Part shown: positions 39,118-51,349 of the stretch, in pieces | How the letters are laid out: each line of letters opens with the position of its first letter | How positions within the stretch are numbered: position 1 is the stretch's first letter | Assembly (NCBI RefSeq): GCF_018139145.2 | Contig: NC_059471.1 | Coordinates: 82,048,520 to 82,112,519 of the forward strand | Direction: 5' to 3' | Source of the DNA: Gymnogyps californianus | Lineage: Eukaryota > Chordata > Aves > Accipitriformes > Cathartidae | Length of the DNA: 64,000 bases | Made by a program: the position numbers and the translations under genes | The notes under the pieces: generated by a model | The model's database searches: none | What the model was told of the DNA's origin: nothing | What the model saw: only the letters and a program-made list of their open reading frames with translations

Positions 39118-39122
39118 GAATC

Positions 39123-41130
39123 AATTTCACACACTTTTTACAAGAGTAGATGACACGATTAGCTCAAGGTTGCAAAATGAGTCAGTAATGGGTGCTGCTA
39201 TCTGTTGGGATCTCAACTATTTCATCTATTGAGCTATCACAGGCAAGATTCTTGGCCTCAATGGTTGGCAGAACTGTGTTAGTAAGAAGATGACTGAAAA
39301 GGACACGGTCAACTTAAAGGAAACATCAGATTCCATCAGCTGAATCATTTCACAAAGAGAAACTCGTAGCCTAAATCCTGCCAGCTACTTACTAAAAATA
39401 AAGTATTCGACGTTGTTTATTAAAATGCAATCATGAAACATTGCCTTCTGTTCTATGCCTCCACACTAATAAGCAAGATATTTAGTAAATCAACCGCTTC
39501 CAACAAACAAGAACTAGCTAATGAATATGAAACCCCTTTTGCAGCACTATAAAAGATTATCCAAAACAGTGAACGCATAGAGAACAATAGAACATAGCTG
39601 TTCCTACTAGCGTTTCATTTGCATGGATGCAGTTGGCAATTATTTAGAAATTGTTGACGTTTTAGAAATCTATTTGTAGTATGGCATACTGAATAGTGTA
39701 AGTTTTTTTAAAAGTGTGTGACATGATTTGCAGTGCGCTTTAGGGAGGAATTAATTCTTCATAGCAAAGTTAATGCCTTCTTCATAAATGTCTTGGTAGA
39801 CCAAGGGTACAAAGGAAACTGTGAAACAAGCATAATGAGACTGTAAGACTGTCACAATGGTGGCATCTGGTCTACGTTTCCATTTGCTCTGTTTTATCAT
39901 GTAAGTTTTCAAATCTAAGGGCCATCTTTATGATTTTCCTTTTTGCAGTACCTAGCAGAAGCAGGTTCTGGCCCAGAACCACCTGCTTGGTGGAGTACAG
40001 CCCAGAGAACAAGCAAAAGGAGGGGGTGCTTCTGGCTCCACATTTCATGTATCCACCTTAGGACTGCTGTTGCCTGGCAGCTTTGCTCCAGGGTCAGTTA
40101 AACCTCAGACGTCTCCTCTGCTTCTGTGGATCATAATGCTGGGTGCTTTCAGAAGACACTGGTAATCAAGCTGGGACTGGGCACCCTCATCCAGCCAAGA
40201 TGATGTCAAGAAGTGAGAAGGTCTACCTGTTTGGAGAGAGGAGAAGAGGACATGGTTAGGAGATAGGTGTGTCACCTGACTGGTTAAATATAAAATAAAA
40301 TGTCGCTTTCGGATGTGGATCATATGCACACTTATGCACTAACTTCAGCGGCACCACAGACACGTGGAAAGTCAGCTGGTAGGCACATGCTCAGCAGTAC
40401 CACATACTCCAGATTCAAACCTGTCACCTAGGACAACAAGATGACTGCAGTAAAGCCAACCACTAGCATGTAGATAAGCTCAGGGATGAGCATCAGTGTG
40501 GCAGGAAGCAATGTACAGCTGCAAGACCCATGGGCTTTCACAGCGTGGGATGTGGATGGCAGCTCCCCACCAGTCTTACCAAGCAACCCACTGCAGGAAA
40601 GGGCAAAATCCTTATGGAGGGACCTTCTGACTGACGAGGCTTCACCCACATGATATTGCTGCAAGGGCTGTTGTACATATGGCAGAGGACTCAGGCAAAG
40701 GGTTCCCTGTGAAGATCGAGCAGGGGGCCGCTTGGGCCAACATCAGAGGTTGTGCAGGAGCAAGCTTTCTCTGACCAAGCTCCAGGGTTTCCTAGGAGCT
40801 CCTGTCTAACTTTGCACTGAATTGAATAAATACAGAAAGAGTTGAGGCTTCAGCATCAGTTTGTACCTGAAGGATTGTAAAGCTTTTCTATATATAATAT
40901 AAATGAAAATTCAAGTTCTACAGGTGTAAACCTCCTCTTTGTCTTCCTCCATAGACACTTTGAGTTAAGTCATTCAGAGTGAATAGTAGCTGCCTTCACC
41001 ATGTTACGGATGTGCAAATATATCTATCTGCTCTTGACATGGTTGCTTCTGTCTCAACTAAAATTCCAGATTTTTTTCCTTAATATCACACTGTGGATGT
41101 CCACCCTTCAGCTAAAGTTACTGTGGGAGG

Positions 41131-41174
<44 letters not shown>

Positions 41175-43230
41175 TCCATCCTTTCTCTTGTATTACTTCT
41201 TATGGGCAGTGGCTCTATACAATGGCTGCATCTGAGCCATCACTCTGGGCTCTAATGCAGTGGAGATGAAGAGGTATGTTAAAGTATGATTTGTCTTCAG
41301 CATAAGCTGGTGAGTCAGATAAATGGATCAGATGTGGGGAGTCTTGGGCAACCAACTCAGAGACACAAATTTACACTGTAAAATCTGAAGTTAGATGAAA
41401 GAGATGAAAGCCATTCTCTGTGTGCAGTGACCACTGTTTGCCTCATTATTTTCCACTGTCTCATTGCTGTGTATGTTCCTGCTGCTTCCTCTCCACTTCC
41501 CATCTCTTTCTGCCAGTCAGTTGTTTCTCTCTCCTGTACTTTGATTGTAGAATTCACAGAGCAGAGAAACTGATACTCCAGTTCTTGCACCATGCCAAAC
41601 ACACTGGGACTCTGGCCTGTAAGCAACTCCAATACAAATTACTGGAGTAAGCCTTGTTAGCAACACATTCCCATCAGGAGGGTACTTAAATACATTTATA
41701 AAACTAAGGATGTGCTTATGTTCCACTGAAGACAATGTTACCAAGGTATACGCGTAGACTTCAATATGTGCTTTTTTTTGCCCGGTCACGGCTTGTAACT
41801 TAGTTGTCTGAAACAGTTGATCTAAAACTCTGCATCAGCCCTGAGGAAGGGGGAGCCTAGATTGCATGTTGTAATCAGGAAAATTACTGTTTGACTCCTA
41901 TTGATGTTTGCTTGGCACTTCATCACCAGGGTGTGATTGCCCACAATCATTCCTTGCTTTTCTATTGCATCTCATTCCAGTCAAGGATCTCAACATGTTT
42001 TACAAATGGCAGCAGATTCGGTGAGAAGCTGAGTGTCTTGGTAGTTGATTGATTAGCTGTCTTCTTAATAACATCTACCCTTTTCATAAAATCTGGGCTT
42101 TCACATTAAGGCTCAAGTTTGATTTGGCAACAGATTTGAGATTCATTCTCTTTATGCAGCTGACAGTAACTGTTGCTGTTAAGTTTGGAAAACAGAGTTA
42201 TGGTATGTTGAATCCTTATATTTAATGTATAGTGCTCAGGTTTGCAGCCCTCTGTGCAACATGTGGTTCCCATTTTCACCGGCTTTGATAGAGCTGAGCC
42301 AAAAAAGAAAAAGTCCACCCTGTGTCTGCAGGTTTATGACACAGGATGCAAAGTAGTAACAAGGCCTTTAGCACAGTGATGGTTTAAATTGGTTTTGTCA
42401 GCTGCTATTGTTTCTAAATTACTTCTATTTTTAAGCAACTGTAGGTAGGGCTTATTGATTGCGCTGTTTCTACGATGCAATGAGATCTTACAGTCCAATT
42501 AAACAGTGTTCCCCAGCAGTGTCTCTCTGAATTTTTATGCAAACTGTTACACTTACAATATGAGAACAAGCTGCGTTATTGCATTTTTCTCAAACTGTCA
42601 AAACATTTAGCAATCCTATTCAGGCTGGTGCTACAATCATCTTGCTTGCTCACAGAAACAAAACATCGTGTGTGCAGAGGGAACAGAAGTGCAAACAGTC
42701 TGTACCAGAGGTCGCCGCCTTCTGCTCCAAGGTGGTGGGCAGTGGAACGGGAGAACTAGCATGTCTGGGCGGGTCTACTTTTAAAATTTAATTCTTTCTA
42801 TAATTTATCCAGAGTAAAATACACTTTATGTGCTTTTAATATTCCTTGCTGTGCTACAGGAGAGGCAGGTGCATAGAGGAGGAGAGAAACAGTCTGGGAA
42901 ATTGTGGGTTAAACTGTTGTATCCTCCATCTATTGCTTGTTGGCACTGTCAGAGGCAATGTGTTTTGAGGTTCCTTCAACACCTCAGTACTAATTTGTCT
43001 GCCATTCACACACGTAGATGTTACAAAAAGAGAAAAAGCTGCTTAATAATGTTCCTTACATAAAGGTTTTTTAAAAACCCCTGTTCTTATAAGGAAAGGT
43101 TAAAAATCAATGTCAATAAAAGAAAAAATACAACAACCATACAACTGTTCTTTGAAAAAATCTTATTAAATTCTCTTTTATTTTAGACTAAAAGGAAAGG
43201 AGAGCTTTTGATAGATTAATTAGAAGCTGA
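39123..43230. other. Intergenic DNA, no gene recognised
   Basis: No interspersed repeat recognised. An (ATT)n microsatellite sits at 41,132-41,176. The stretch 42,390-42,520 resembles a conserved non-coding element. Confidence 0.5.
41132..41176 (+). repeat. (ATT)n microsatellite, interrupted
   Basis: About 10 ATT units, a short T-rich interruption, then further ATT units. It generates a meaningless Leu-rich open frame. Confidence 0.92.
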
Positions 43231-43236
43231 AATGTG

Positions 43237-43242
43237 TTTATT
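43237..43242 (-). terminator. Poly(A) signal on minus strand for the candidate exon 43,296-43,511
   Basis: TTTATT on the + strand reads AATAAA on the minus strand, 53 bases after the TGA of the adjacent minus-strand frame. This is a plausible 3' end for a short terminal exon. Confidence 0.35.
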
Positions 43243-43295
43243 ACCTCCTTTTTTACATCTTCTCATTTTCTGTTGATCAGACGGACTTGATCCGC

Positions 43296-43511
43296 TCATC
43301 TCATCTTTGAGCTCATTTCATCATGAACTGATGAAGCGCTTGAAAGAACCTGTGATGCCTGATAAAACCAGCTTTCTAAAACTTTGTTTAGGACTTCAAA
43401 TCCAGATACTACTCTTTGGCTTGGAGGAGGGGAAGGCTTAGAGGAGAAAGGAGAGCTGCTTTCCACCTGCCGAATTCTGCCCACCTTCCTGCAGCCTGAC
43501 TTACTCATCCA
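43296..43511 (-). CDS. Candidate terminal coding exon on the minus strand, unrecognised protein
   Basis: On the minus strand a strong pyrimidine tract and acceptor (CTTTTTCTCTTCTCAG) end at 43512. An open frame follows: W-MSKSGCRKVGRIRQVESSSP, then a Ser/Pro-rich stretch, QRVVSGFEVLNKVLESWFYQ, ASQVLSSASSVHDEMSSKMR and TGA (43296-43298). AATAAA lies 53 bases further on. The peptide has a low-complexity N-terminal half and an amphipathic helix-like second half, which looks more protein-like than the neighbouring chance frames. I do not recognise the family. Upstream minus-strand exons, if any, were not identified. It may be the last exon of an unannotated gene, a retro-derived remnant, or chance. 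Confidence 0.35.
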   Translation of the reverse strand, partial: WMSKSGCRKVGRIRQVESSSPFSSKPSPPPSQRVVSGFEVLNKVLESWFYQASQVLSSASSVHDEMSSKMR

Positions 43512-46500
43512 CTGAGAAGAGAAAAAGATTATTCCAAATGAACAAAAGTAGCCAAATATGTGTCCTCTGTAAGGACACTTTTATGAAAACAATAGTTTTG
43601 TTGTTTAGGAATTAATCTCCTGTTCTCTCACTTAAAGTCAGCTTTGTATATGTGACAGAATTATTGTCTCAGGAGCAAAATACAATATTGTGTGAAAAGT
43701 GAGTGCCTGGTAAACAGTGAAACAACAACCTCATCCTGAGGAAAATGCCACATTTATGATTGGGGTACACAGAGGTACATAAAATTCAGTGTGTTAATGG
43801 GCATCACAGTGTAATCTCACCAGTTGCTGTCTTGTTACCATCCAGGATGCTCAGAGGGCTCTCTCTATTTTTCAGAGATATAAAAGAAGCCAGTCTAATG
43901 AGATAATGACTTGGCAAGAGACGGCTGGTTTACAAAATATGCATGATCAGGTTTTCTAGCAATCCTTCAGAACTAAATTGAGTTGGGCACTTCTGATAGA
44001 TGTGGGTTGAGCCCAGCCTGGGAAAGTCCCACTCTGTCCTCACAGTATGGTGGGGTCAGGGGACGGCGGCAAGCCGGGCACTGAGCTGGTGGGAGGGCAT
44101 GCACGCTGTCTTGCTGCAGGTCCTGCCTCTATCATTTCCATTTATTCTCCTTCCACCAACTTTACAGGGGAGTCAGAGGCACATCATGGTGTCCATGTGG
44201 CTTTTCTCTCTCTCTTTTGGGCTTGGAAAAGACGGGATTTCTCTGGGCAAATCCTCCTCTCCACCAGCACAGCCACATTGCAGATTCAGATAGTGCCCAC
44301 TTGGAGGATAGATCTGCTTCGAGGGGAAGGGAAAAGCAACGTTCCTGGTGCTGCTCTTTCCCCCAGCCTGTAATCTGTGAGAGGGGCAGCTCACACAGGA
44401 CTAATGAGAGCCACAGTGGCACAGAAATACAGCGTGGCGCTGGCTGTCCCCGGAGCTGCCGATACCCATGGGCCACCATTTGCACTGTCAGCTTCTCTTC
44501 ACCAACACACATGTGTGCTGGCAGCACGGAGGCTGAGTTCACATGTGACACAGACAACTTATGCCTGATGTCCTGTTGTTTTTTTAATGACAGTTGTTGT
44601 GTTTTAATGATAAAAGTCACCCGCGTTTTCTCTTTCCTCCTCCCCATCTAGCAAGCCTCAAAATATGAGAAGGATTAAAAAGCAGTAGTGAGACCTGATA
44701 TAATTTTACCCATATAGTTCAATGAAAGAAATAAAAGCTCAGCTTCACTACAGCTGTATGTAAAATTTGCGGGGAGCTGAAGTGCAGCTATGCTAATAAT
44801 AAAAGCAACAATACTAATGATTTATTCCTTGATTCCTGGCTTTTCTGTGTTAGGTTTCTCTTACCAGAGACAATGAGGAACCCAGAAAGTGTTTCAAGTG
44901 AGAGAACTGTTTTGCTTTTATGGAGGTATCACTTGATGTTGGAAGTAAAGTGCTATAAATGATAAAAAATTGAGGTATGTTTCTGATTAAAAGGTAAAAT
45001 CCAATTCTCTCTGTAGGATACTGACTTGCTGTTTGCTGTTGCGTGACTTTGGACAATTTGTGTCTCTCCCTGTCTTATTTCTCTTTCCACCTCCCATCTA
45101 TCCAGATTGCAGTCTTTTGTGGTTATTGATTACCTCTTACTGTTGTACAGTGCCCAGCTTAGGGGAATCTCGATTCCACCATTGTGATTCAAACACTAAA
45201 AGAAAGAAAATTCAGCAAGCAGTGACCGATTTTCTCCTCTCTGATACTGACTGGGTTAACATGGTTAGAACTATGAGCCTGTAGGAGCTGCAAGGGAGTC
45301 CTCTGAATCGGCATTAGGATTTGCTATTGCACTGGTGACACTTCTTTTCAGGTAAAAACACATGCCCATAGTCAGTAGGGTCCTCATCGGAAGGTGACAT
45401 CCAGAGGAGCCTGTCAGTACCTGTAGGAGGCACTGTGCGTCCAGGAATCCCTACCTACAGACACAGCACCCTGCTGCTTTCATCCCCCGACATGGCCTGC
45501 ATTCAACTTGCAAATTATAGGTTGCACCTTCGCTGGTGCCTGAGTGAACACCACAGACGGATGCTGAGCACTAGCATGTGCCAGCTCAAAAATACTTTTC
45601 TTTTCCATCTGATGTAAAAAGAACAAAAAGCTATTGTATCTTCCCTCTCGTAAAAAGCCAGACACAATACAACTTCTTGAAGTTCCTTATGTCAATTAAA
45701 ATGTAATTTTGAAGGCCACCTGTGAATGAAAAGCTCATTAAGTTCATGGTGACCTTCTAGATCCTGAACATCCTCTGAAAAGCCTTGCAGTGCATGCACA
45801 TAATTTCTTTAGAAATATTTCTCATTTGATTTATGTTCTAGAAAGAAGTGCAAAACCAATTTGACTAACTACAAAGATATTTCCTTTTCTTCTTTATCTG
45901 TGAGAAAAGATAAGGTTTCTTTCTATGTTTTTGTTCTACCTTGTTACACAGTATGAAAATTAACAGAGTTATTCTGATATACCTGATACACGACACTTTT
46001 TGCTTCCCTTCTTCATTCACAAACTTTGGTTTTCGACAAAAGATAATGGAAACATAGATGAGAAAGAAGATAATGGACATTGTAGCTCACATAATTTCTG
46101 CTTTGTTCTTCTGAAGACTGCATGCACAGGCACAAATGCTAATTTTCTTAAAATTAAAAGGAAATCTCCATGCCATATAGATTTACTTATTACTTGTCGT
46201 TTCTATCTCCTTTCCTTAATGTTTGAACGTTTCCTAGTATTAAATGTGCAATGTTTATCTCCTTATATGACTATTATCCCCCACCGCTCTCTTGTTCCTC
46301 CCCCCCGTCTCTCATTTAAGGGTGTCTTTGAGGTTGGAAAGCACACGATGGCTGACACAGCCAGTGCACTTAGACTGGTATTGCCTGTGATTAAAGGGTG
46401 ATCTCAGGCCAATATCCCATCGGATTTCTTTTATTGACATTGGTCCTTCACTTGTGCCCTAACTTGGGTGAAAATGAAACCTCACTTTGGTTCCTCTGTG

Positions 46501-47025
46501 CTTTTATTGAATATGATAGCAGGGAAAAGGGATGTATGGCAGGTGTCCCTGAGCACCCAGTGAATTGTCTATTCACAGGTATCAGTCTGAAGGTGAGGGT
46601 CTGTAAATGGAGCCCAAATCTGACTGACTACCACTGCATGGTGAGCAATGTGTAACACTATCTGCTCCCCCCTGGCTGGGAGAGGGTAGGATCGGGCTAC
46701 AAAAAGTATAGGAATATCATTTTCCCCAGTAGTTCTCCTCCCTGGACTGCATAGGTGCGTTTGCAATCAGCAGAGGCTCCCCAGTAGGAGTGTGGTTGAG
46801 CTGCTGTTAGGTATTCTTCAGGGCTTTTTATTTTCACAAGCTCGAGGAAGGGGAGAGTGTACCAGAGCATGCTCAGGGCAGGTGGAGCTTTTAAAAATGC
46901 CTTTGGGTTAGATGTTTTTCTTTTTCAATGGGAAAAGGAAGAAGTAATTGGGATTTTCTGATGTATTTTTGTCAAGGCTCTCAACAACAGGCAAGCTGGC
47001 TTGTTTTGTCTTTTTCCTTTTCCTT

Positions 47026-47060
47026 CCTTTCTTTAACTATCCTTTCTTTCTTTAACTATC
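47026..47060 (+). repeat. Short tandem repeat, two copies of a CCTTTCTTTAACTAT-type unit
   Basis: The second copy carries one extra CTTT. It is a small pyrimidine-rich tandem duplication. Confidence 0.8.
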
Positions 47061-48765
47061 AACTGGGTTTAAGATAATGAGGTTTGTGTACAATTCTTTG
47101 ATGAGTGGCTGTGCAGCATGTGAATCATCAACACACATAGCCTGCCTGTGTGACTCCGTTGTACACCACACTCCTGCTTGCAAACCTGGCTGCAGAAGAA
47201 ATTTCCAAAGAAAGAGCGCTGATCAGCAAAGATGCAGGGCTATAAAATTCACTGGGTTATAGACCAATCCATTGCCACAAAACCTTGTATGTCTTTCTTT
47301 GTAACTCTGTTTATATGAGCAGTCCCATGAGTTTCCATGGAATCGCTCTTGGAAGTCAAATTAAGAATATGAATGCATCTCCCTGAGCTGTGTTTAACTT
47401 TCCTTAGTGGTCATGACCAAATTGTGAAAATTACTGCAACACAGTCATATACCTAAGCAAGGGGATATTTTCAGATGTCTAAGATGAAATAAGGTAAATT
47501 TTCTTCCTTTCACTTCTGAATATCTTCCCCTAAACCACCTGAAAGAGATCACTCGCTTTTCTGGGCGGTGATAGTGAGAGGAACGAAGCCAGGTCTGATG
47601 CTGTTAGATGTGGCCATGCCTGAAGTAAGCAGAACCGTCCCAGGAGGGGACCTGTACAGGTAAGGTATTTCCTGTGAGTGTCAGTGTAAACTGGCTTTCT
47701 GGGATAGAGGCATTATTATACTTCTGAACTGACATTTACTTTTAGAAAATAAGTCTCAAAGGAGAGAGAACAGTTTGGTGTTTGCTTCCTCACTGTTGCA
47801 GTCTTACCTGCAGGAAGTTGCTCAAAGCCACAGAGCCCCCAGGAGTGAGTGGTGACTGTGCCAGCAGCATTCAAGGAGGCTTGAGTGTCTTCTTGGGTTT
47901 CCTAACTTTGTAATACATGCAGGCAAGAGCAGATATATTATCCAGACTCTGGGATTCACCAGTCATCTGCTAAAGACTCCAAATACTAATGCAGTGTGCA
48001 TTTTATGCAATGAAGTGCTCCTAAATCTCCACTGAATGCTGTTTTGGATACATGGAAAACGAAGCAGCAGTAACAAGTCCAGAAGAGTATCTTAACTGGG
48101 AACGGGGGGCCTGCACACTCAGGGCTCGGAGAAGCCATCTGGTCTCCCACTGACCACCTACAAATTCATCTGTGCCTTAGCGGGACAAAAGATATTTGCA
48201 TCGGTGCCAGCCATGCCAGGATTTTCAGACTAGAAATTAAAGCATGAAGTAAAATGCATCCAGAGCCCTCATTAAGTGAAACAAACAGAGGAATTGATAT
48301 TTTCAGTAATAATTGCAAAGGACCTTGCAGACTGTACGATCTGCTCCAGGGAGGGTTTTCTCTCATCCCTGGCAGGATTACCAACACACCCTCTGCTGCA
48401 GTAGTGAGTGGAATGAACAGATCTTGGAGGGCGGGTGTGGAGCTCCATGGCATGTTAGGTGTCTCAAAAATAGGCTCAAATGTTTTATTCTCTTTCTGCT
48501 CCTGTTTGATACTATTTATGTTAAGGCAAATCTGGATGTATAATATTGCCGTAAATAATTGAAGAGCCACAGTCCCTTAAAGTGTTTTCTGTAATGCACT
48601 CACAACCATTTGGAATTTCAATATGAGAATTGTTGAAAAGTCTGCAGTCTCCTTATTTTAGGTGTGGGAGGAAGAGAGAACACCAAGCACAGTCCAGCTA
48701 CAGAGGGAAACAGAAATGCTGTCAGATTAAAATGATGTTGTCCACGATCTTCTGCGCTGCCAAAA

Positions 48766-48799
48766 GTACCTTAGGAACCTTCCTAAGGTACCTTAGGAA
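48766..48799. repeat. Palindrome plus direct repeat of a 12-mer
   Basis: GTACCTTAGGAA is followed by CC, then its exact reverse complement, which shares GTAC with a third, direct copy ending at 48799. All three copies are perfect. Confidence 0.95.
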
Positions 48800-50839
48800 A
48801 GAGGGACTAGACAGAAGGAAGATGTGACTTTATATCATGAGTTCAGATCTGTGGTTTGGGGCTTAGGATGAGAACTACTTCCAAGGTAATTTGTAGCAGT
48901 CCAGGGCCCACTGTGTCATATAGCACTCTATTGTCCCTGAGCCTCTGTAACACCTCTGGTGCAGGGCAGCAGTGCCCCAGTCCAGACCCCGCTCACTCTC
49001 TTCACTGCTGTTCATGCTGCAGTTGTACCCCGGAGCCTTGGCTATGTGTCATGGACTCCCAGTACCAAATGGTGGTCAAACTAAAATAGAAAGTCCCATT
49101 TCCAGGCCTACAGGTTTTATATACGCCAAGAGACAGCCAGGAGGAGGCGGACAAGCAGAAGTGGGCAATGCCCAGCTGGGCTAGCACTGTAATTTCTGCC
49201 ATAGTTTGAGTGCAGCGGGAAGCCCCTCGCTCCCGGGTATTTACCCTTGAAGGCACTCCAGTGAGCTGGTTTCTCCTGAGAAGGCTGACAGTGATTTCCA
49301 GCACAGCTTGCTTACAAAATATGTGAAAGATCTGGTCACCTTGCAGAAGCAGCAAGCAGGGTGCTGATGAACTCCCATCCTCAGGCTCCAGTTCTCCAGA
49401 CACCCCAAGGCTGTGGCCAAGAGACAGATGCTCTTCCTCTCCTGGGATCTCTGCCTCCTTCCTATCTGCAGTGCCCCTCTCACTCTGCCTTTCCCACCTA
49501 GGATGCCGTGTACCCCTACCTCACTAGGCATAGCGTACATGGATTACTTTTGATGGCCCATCCACGAGCTCTTGTTGCAGCATCGCAGATTTGTCTAGCA
49601 GTGTTTGCCTGCGTGATGGGGCTGGTGCCCAAGGATCCTGCACATTTTCCCCTTTTGGACCAGAACACAACTGAGAGCTGCGAGTCCCTCAAGCCATGGA
49701 GTGGTCTTCAGCACCAGGAGGTACCGAGCCTAAGATTTTTAAAAGAGCTTCCTCTGACAAAGAGTCCTTTTTTTCGTGCAAAATGTTTCCTGCATTTTCT
49801 ACCAAATTTGAACTTGTTCTCTCAAAGAAAATCTCTAGCCTCTTTAAATTCAGTTTGTGCTAGAGGAGAGGTGTGAAATATATTAAGCAGATGAAAGAAG
49901 CCAAACCAGTGTAGAGATAGACTGTTCAAGGGACTACAATTCTAACTATAAATTATTTAAAACACTGAATTTGAATTTACAATACCCCTTTAAATCATTC
50001 TGTGTATTCCATAATTGGAGGTAAGACTTCCAGAGACATTCAGCCTGCTCCCCTGTGCTCAGCATTGCTCTTTCTTTCCTTTTCTTGCTGGCTAAGTACC
50101 TGACAGCTTTCTCTTCTTTTCTGATCATGCTGCATTTAAAGTTCCCTTTAGGTGGACTTTAAACACTTGGAATGTGAGTTCACAATATTCTCCTGTAAGC
50201 AAAGACCCTCTCCTTGTTTCTACAAGCATTATATGGTTAGCCCCTTCCAGACAGAGATACACAAAGCAAGCTATGCGCTTTATTCACTGTGTTGTATAAG
50301 ACTCCCCTGCTAGCATCCTGGCTTGATTCAATACCGAGTGGAAGACTGCTGCTGTTTTCCTCATTTTTCACTTGAGAGGGGAATGTGGATACACAGAGAG
50401 CCACGCTCACAGTGTCATCTTCCTTATCCCTGTAGTAAATTGACCTGGTTCAGAAAAAGAGGCTATTTTTCCTTATCGAATATGAGTGTCAGGCTTGGGA
50501 TCCAAGGCTCCGCTTACTGCCTTGGAGAGGTTTTCAGTCTGCTACTGAAAGTGCTAAATCCTACACTTCTGCTAACTGGTTGGAGGAAACACCATCCCCC
50601 AACCGTGTGGGTTTTAAAACTGTTTCAATATATTTTTAAGTGCTTTAACAGTCTCCCTTATATGTGATGGGCAATCTCTAAGCCTGGATGTTGGACAAAA
50701 TATCAATAAAACCCGCTGCTTCTGTTGAAAAGAAAACCTCATGCAGCTTCCCGTGCAGCCATTGCGTTTGTAAATCACTCGGGGCACATGACCTCTTAAC
50801 TGTATCTTGTTTCCAACTCGCAAAATGATGAAAGGTGAT

Positions 50840-51345
50840 TGGGCCCCACGCGCTCGCCGCCACTCTCCCCCCTTCTCTCCTCTATGCGATTTTCCTTCCC
50901 CCGAGTTGCTCTGACAGAGTAAGCCCAGCTGGCACCAGCCTTTTCCAGCCGAGGGGCAGCAGGCGCAGAGCGGCTTCATGCGCTCCTTGCTCCCACGAAG
51001 GGCAGGGTCGGTGATTTATTCCTGTCTCCATCATGGAGAGGGACTTTGGCGGCGGGAAAAAGCAAACCCTTTGCATTCCCTGGGACATCAGCGGAGTCAC
51101 GGATGAAGGGGAAGAGGAGCAGTTTTGCCCGTGAGTAATAACGCTTAATTTGGTAGCCACTTTTCGTTTTGGCAACGGATGCACAACGCAGGCGAGCCGC
51201 AGCGTTGAGAACTGCCCCCGCATTACATGGGGAGAGACTGAGGTCCGTGTGCCCCTCAGCGTGCCGGGGTGAGCAAGCAGCAGCCGGCCTCCGGCCCCCT
51301 CAGAGGGTGACCTCGGCAGAGGACAGCCACGGTGCGGGCACACCT
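50840..51345 (+). promoter_or_regulatory. CpG-enriched promoter-like segment
   Basis: CpG density rises sharply relative to the flanks, for example around 50,850-50,865, 50,945-50,985 and 51,165-51,350. It includes an inverted CCAAT box (GATTGG at about 50,838) and pyrimidine-rich initiator-like stretches upstream of the ATG at 51,033. No TATA box is obvious. This fits a CpG-type promoter around a first exon. Confidence 0.45.
51033..51130 (+). CDS. Candidate first coding exon (gene continues beyond window)
   Basis: The ATG has a good context (ATCATGG, A at -3 and G at +4). The frame MERDFGGGKKQTLCIPWDIS then GVTDEGEEEQFC runs 32 codons plus two bases (CC) to a GTGAGT donor at 51131, inside a CpG-rich segment. 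The peptide mixes a basic and an acidic patch, with no domain I recognise. By vertebrate synteny the next + strand gene after MSL3 is FRMPD4, so this could be an alternative upstream first exon of FRMPD4. The peptide does not match the FRMPD4 N-terminus I know (WW-domain start), so I give no symbol. No continuing exon is recognised downstream in the window. Confidence 0.35.
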
Positions 51346-51349
51346 TGTG

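Larger units (their letters stand above)
43520..50800. other. Intergenic DNA, no gene recognised
   Basis: Contains a GC-richer block with several long overlapping ORFs on both strands (44.0-44.65 kb), a short pyrimidine tandem repeat at 47,026-47,060, and an unusual three-copy inverted and direct repeat at 48,766-48,799. No LTR or CR1 is seen. Confidence 0.5.

Noticed and set aside
41001..41255. Hydrophobic Leu-rich ORF resembling a membrane protein
   Set aside because: The Leu run is the translation of the (ATT)n microsatellite at 41,132-41,176. There is no promoter, splice or family support.
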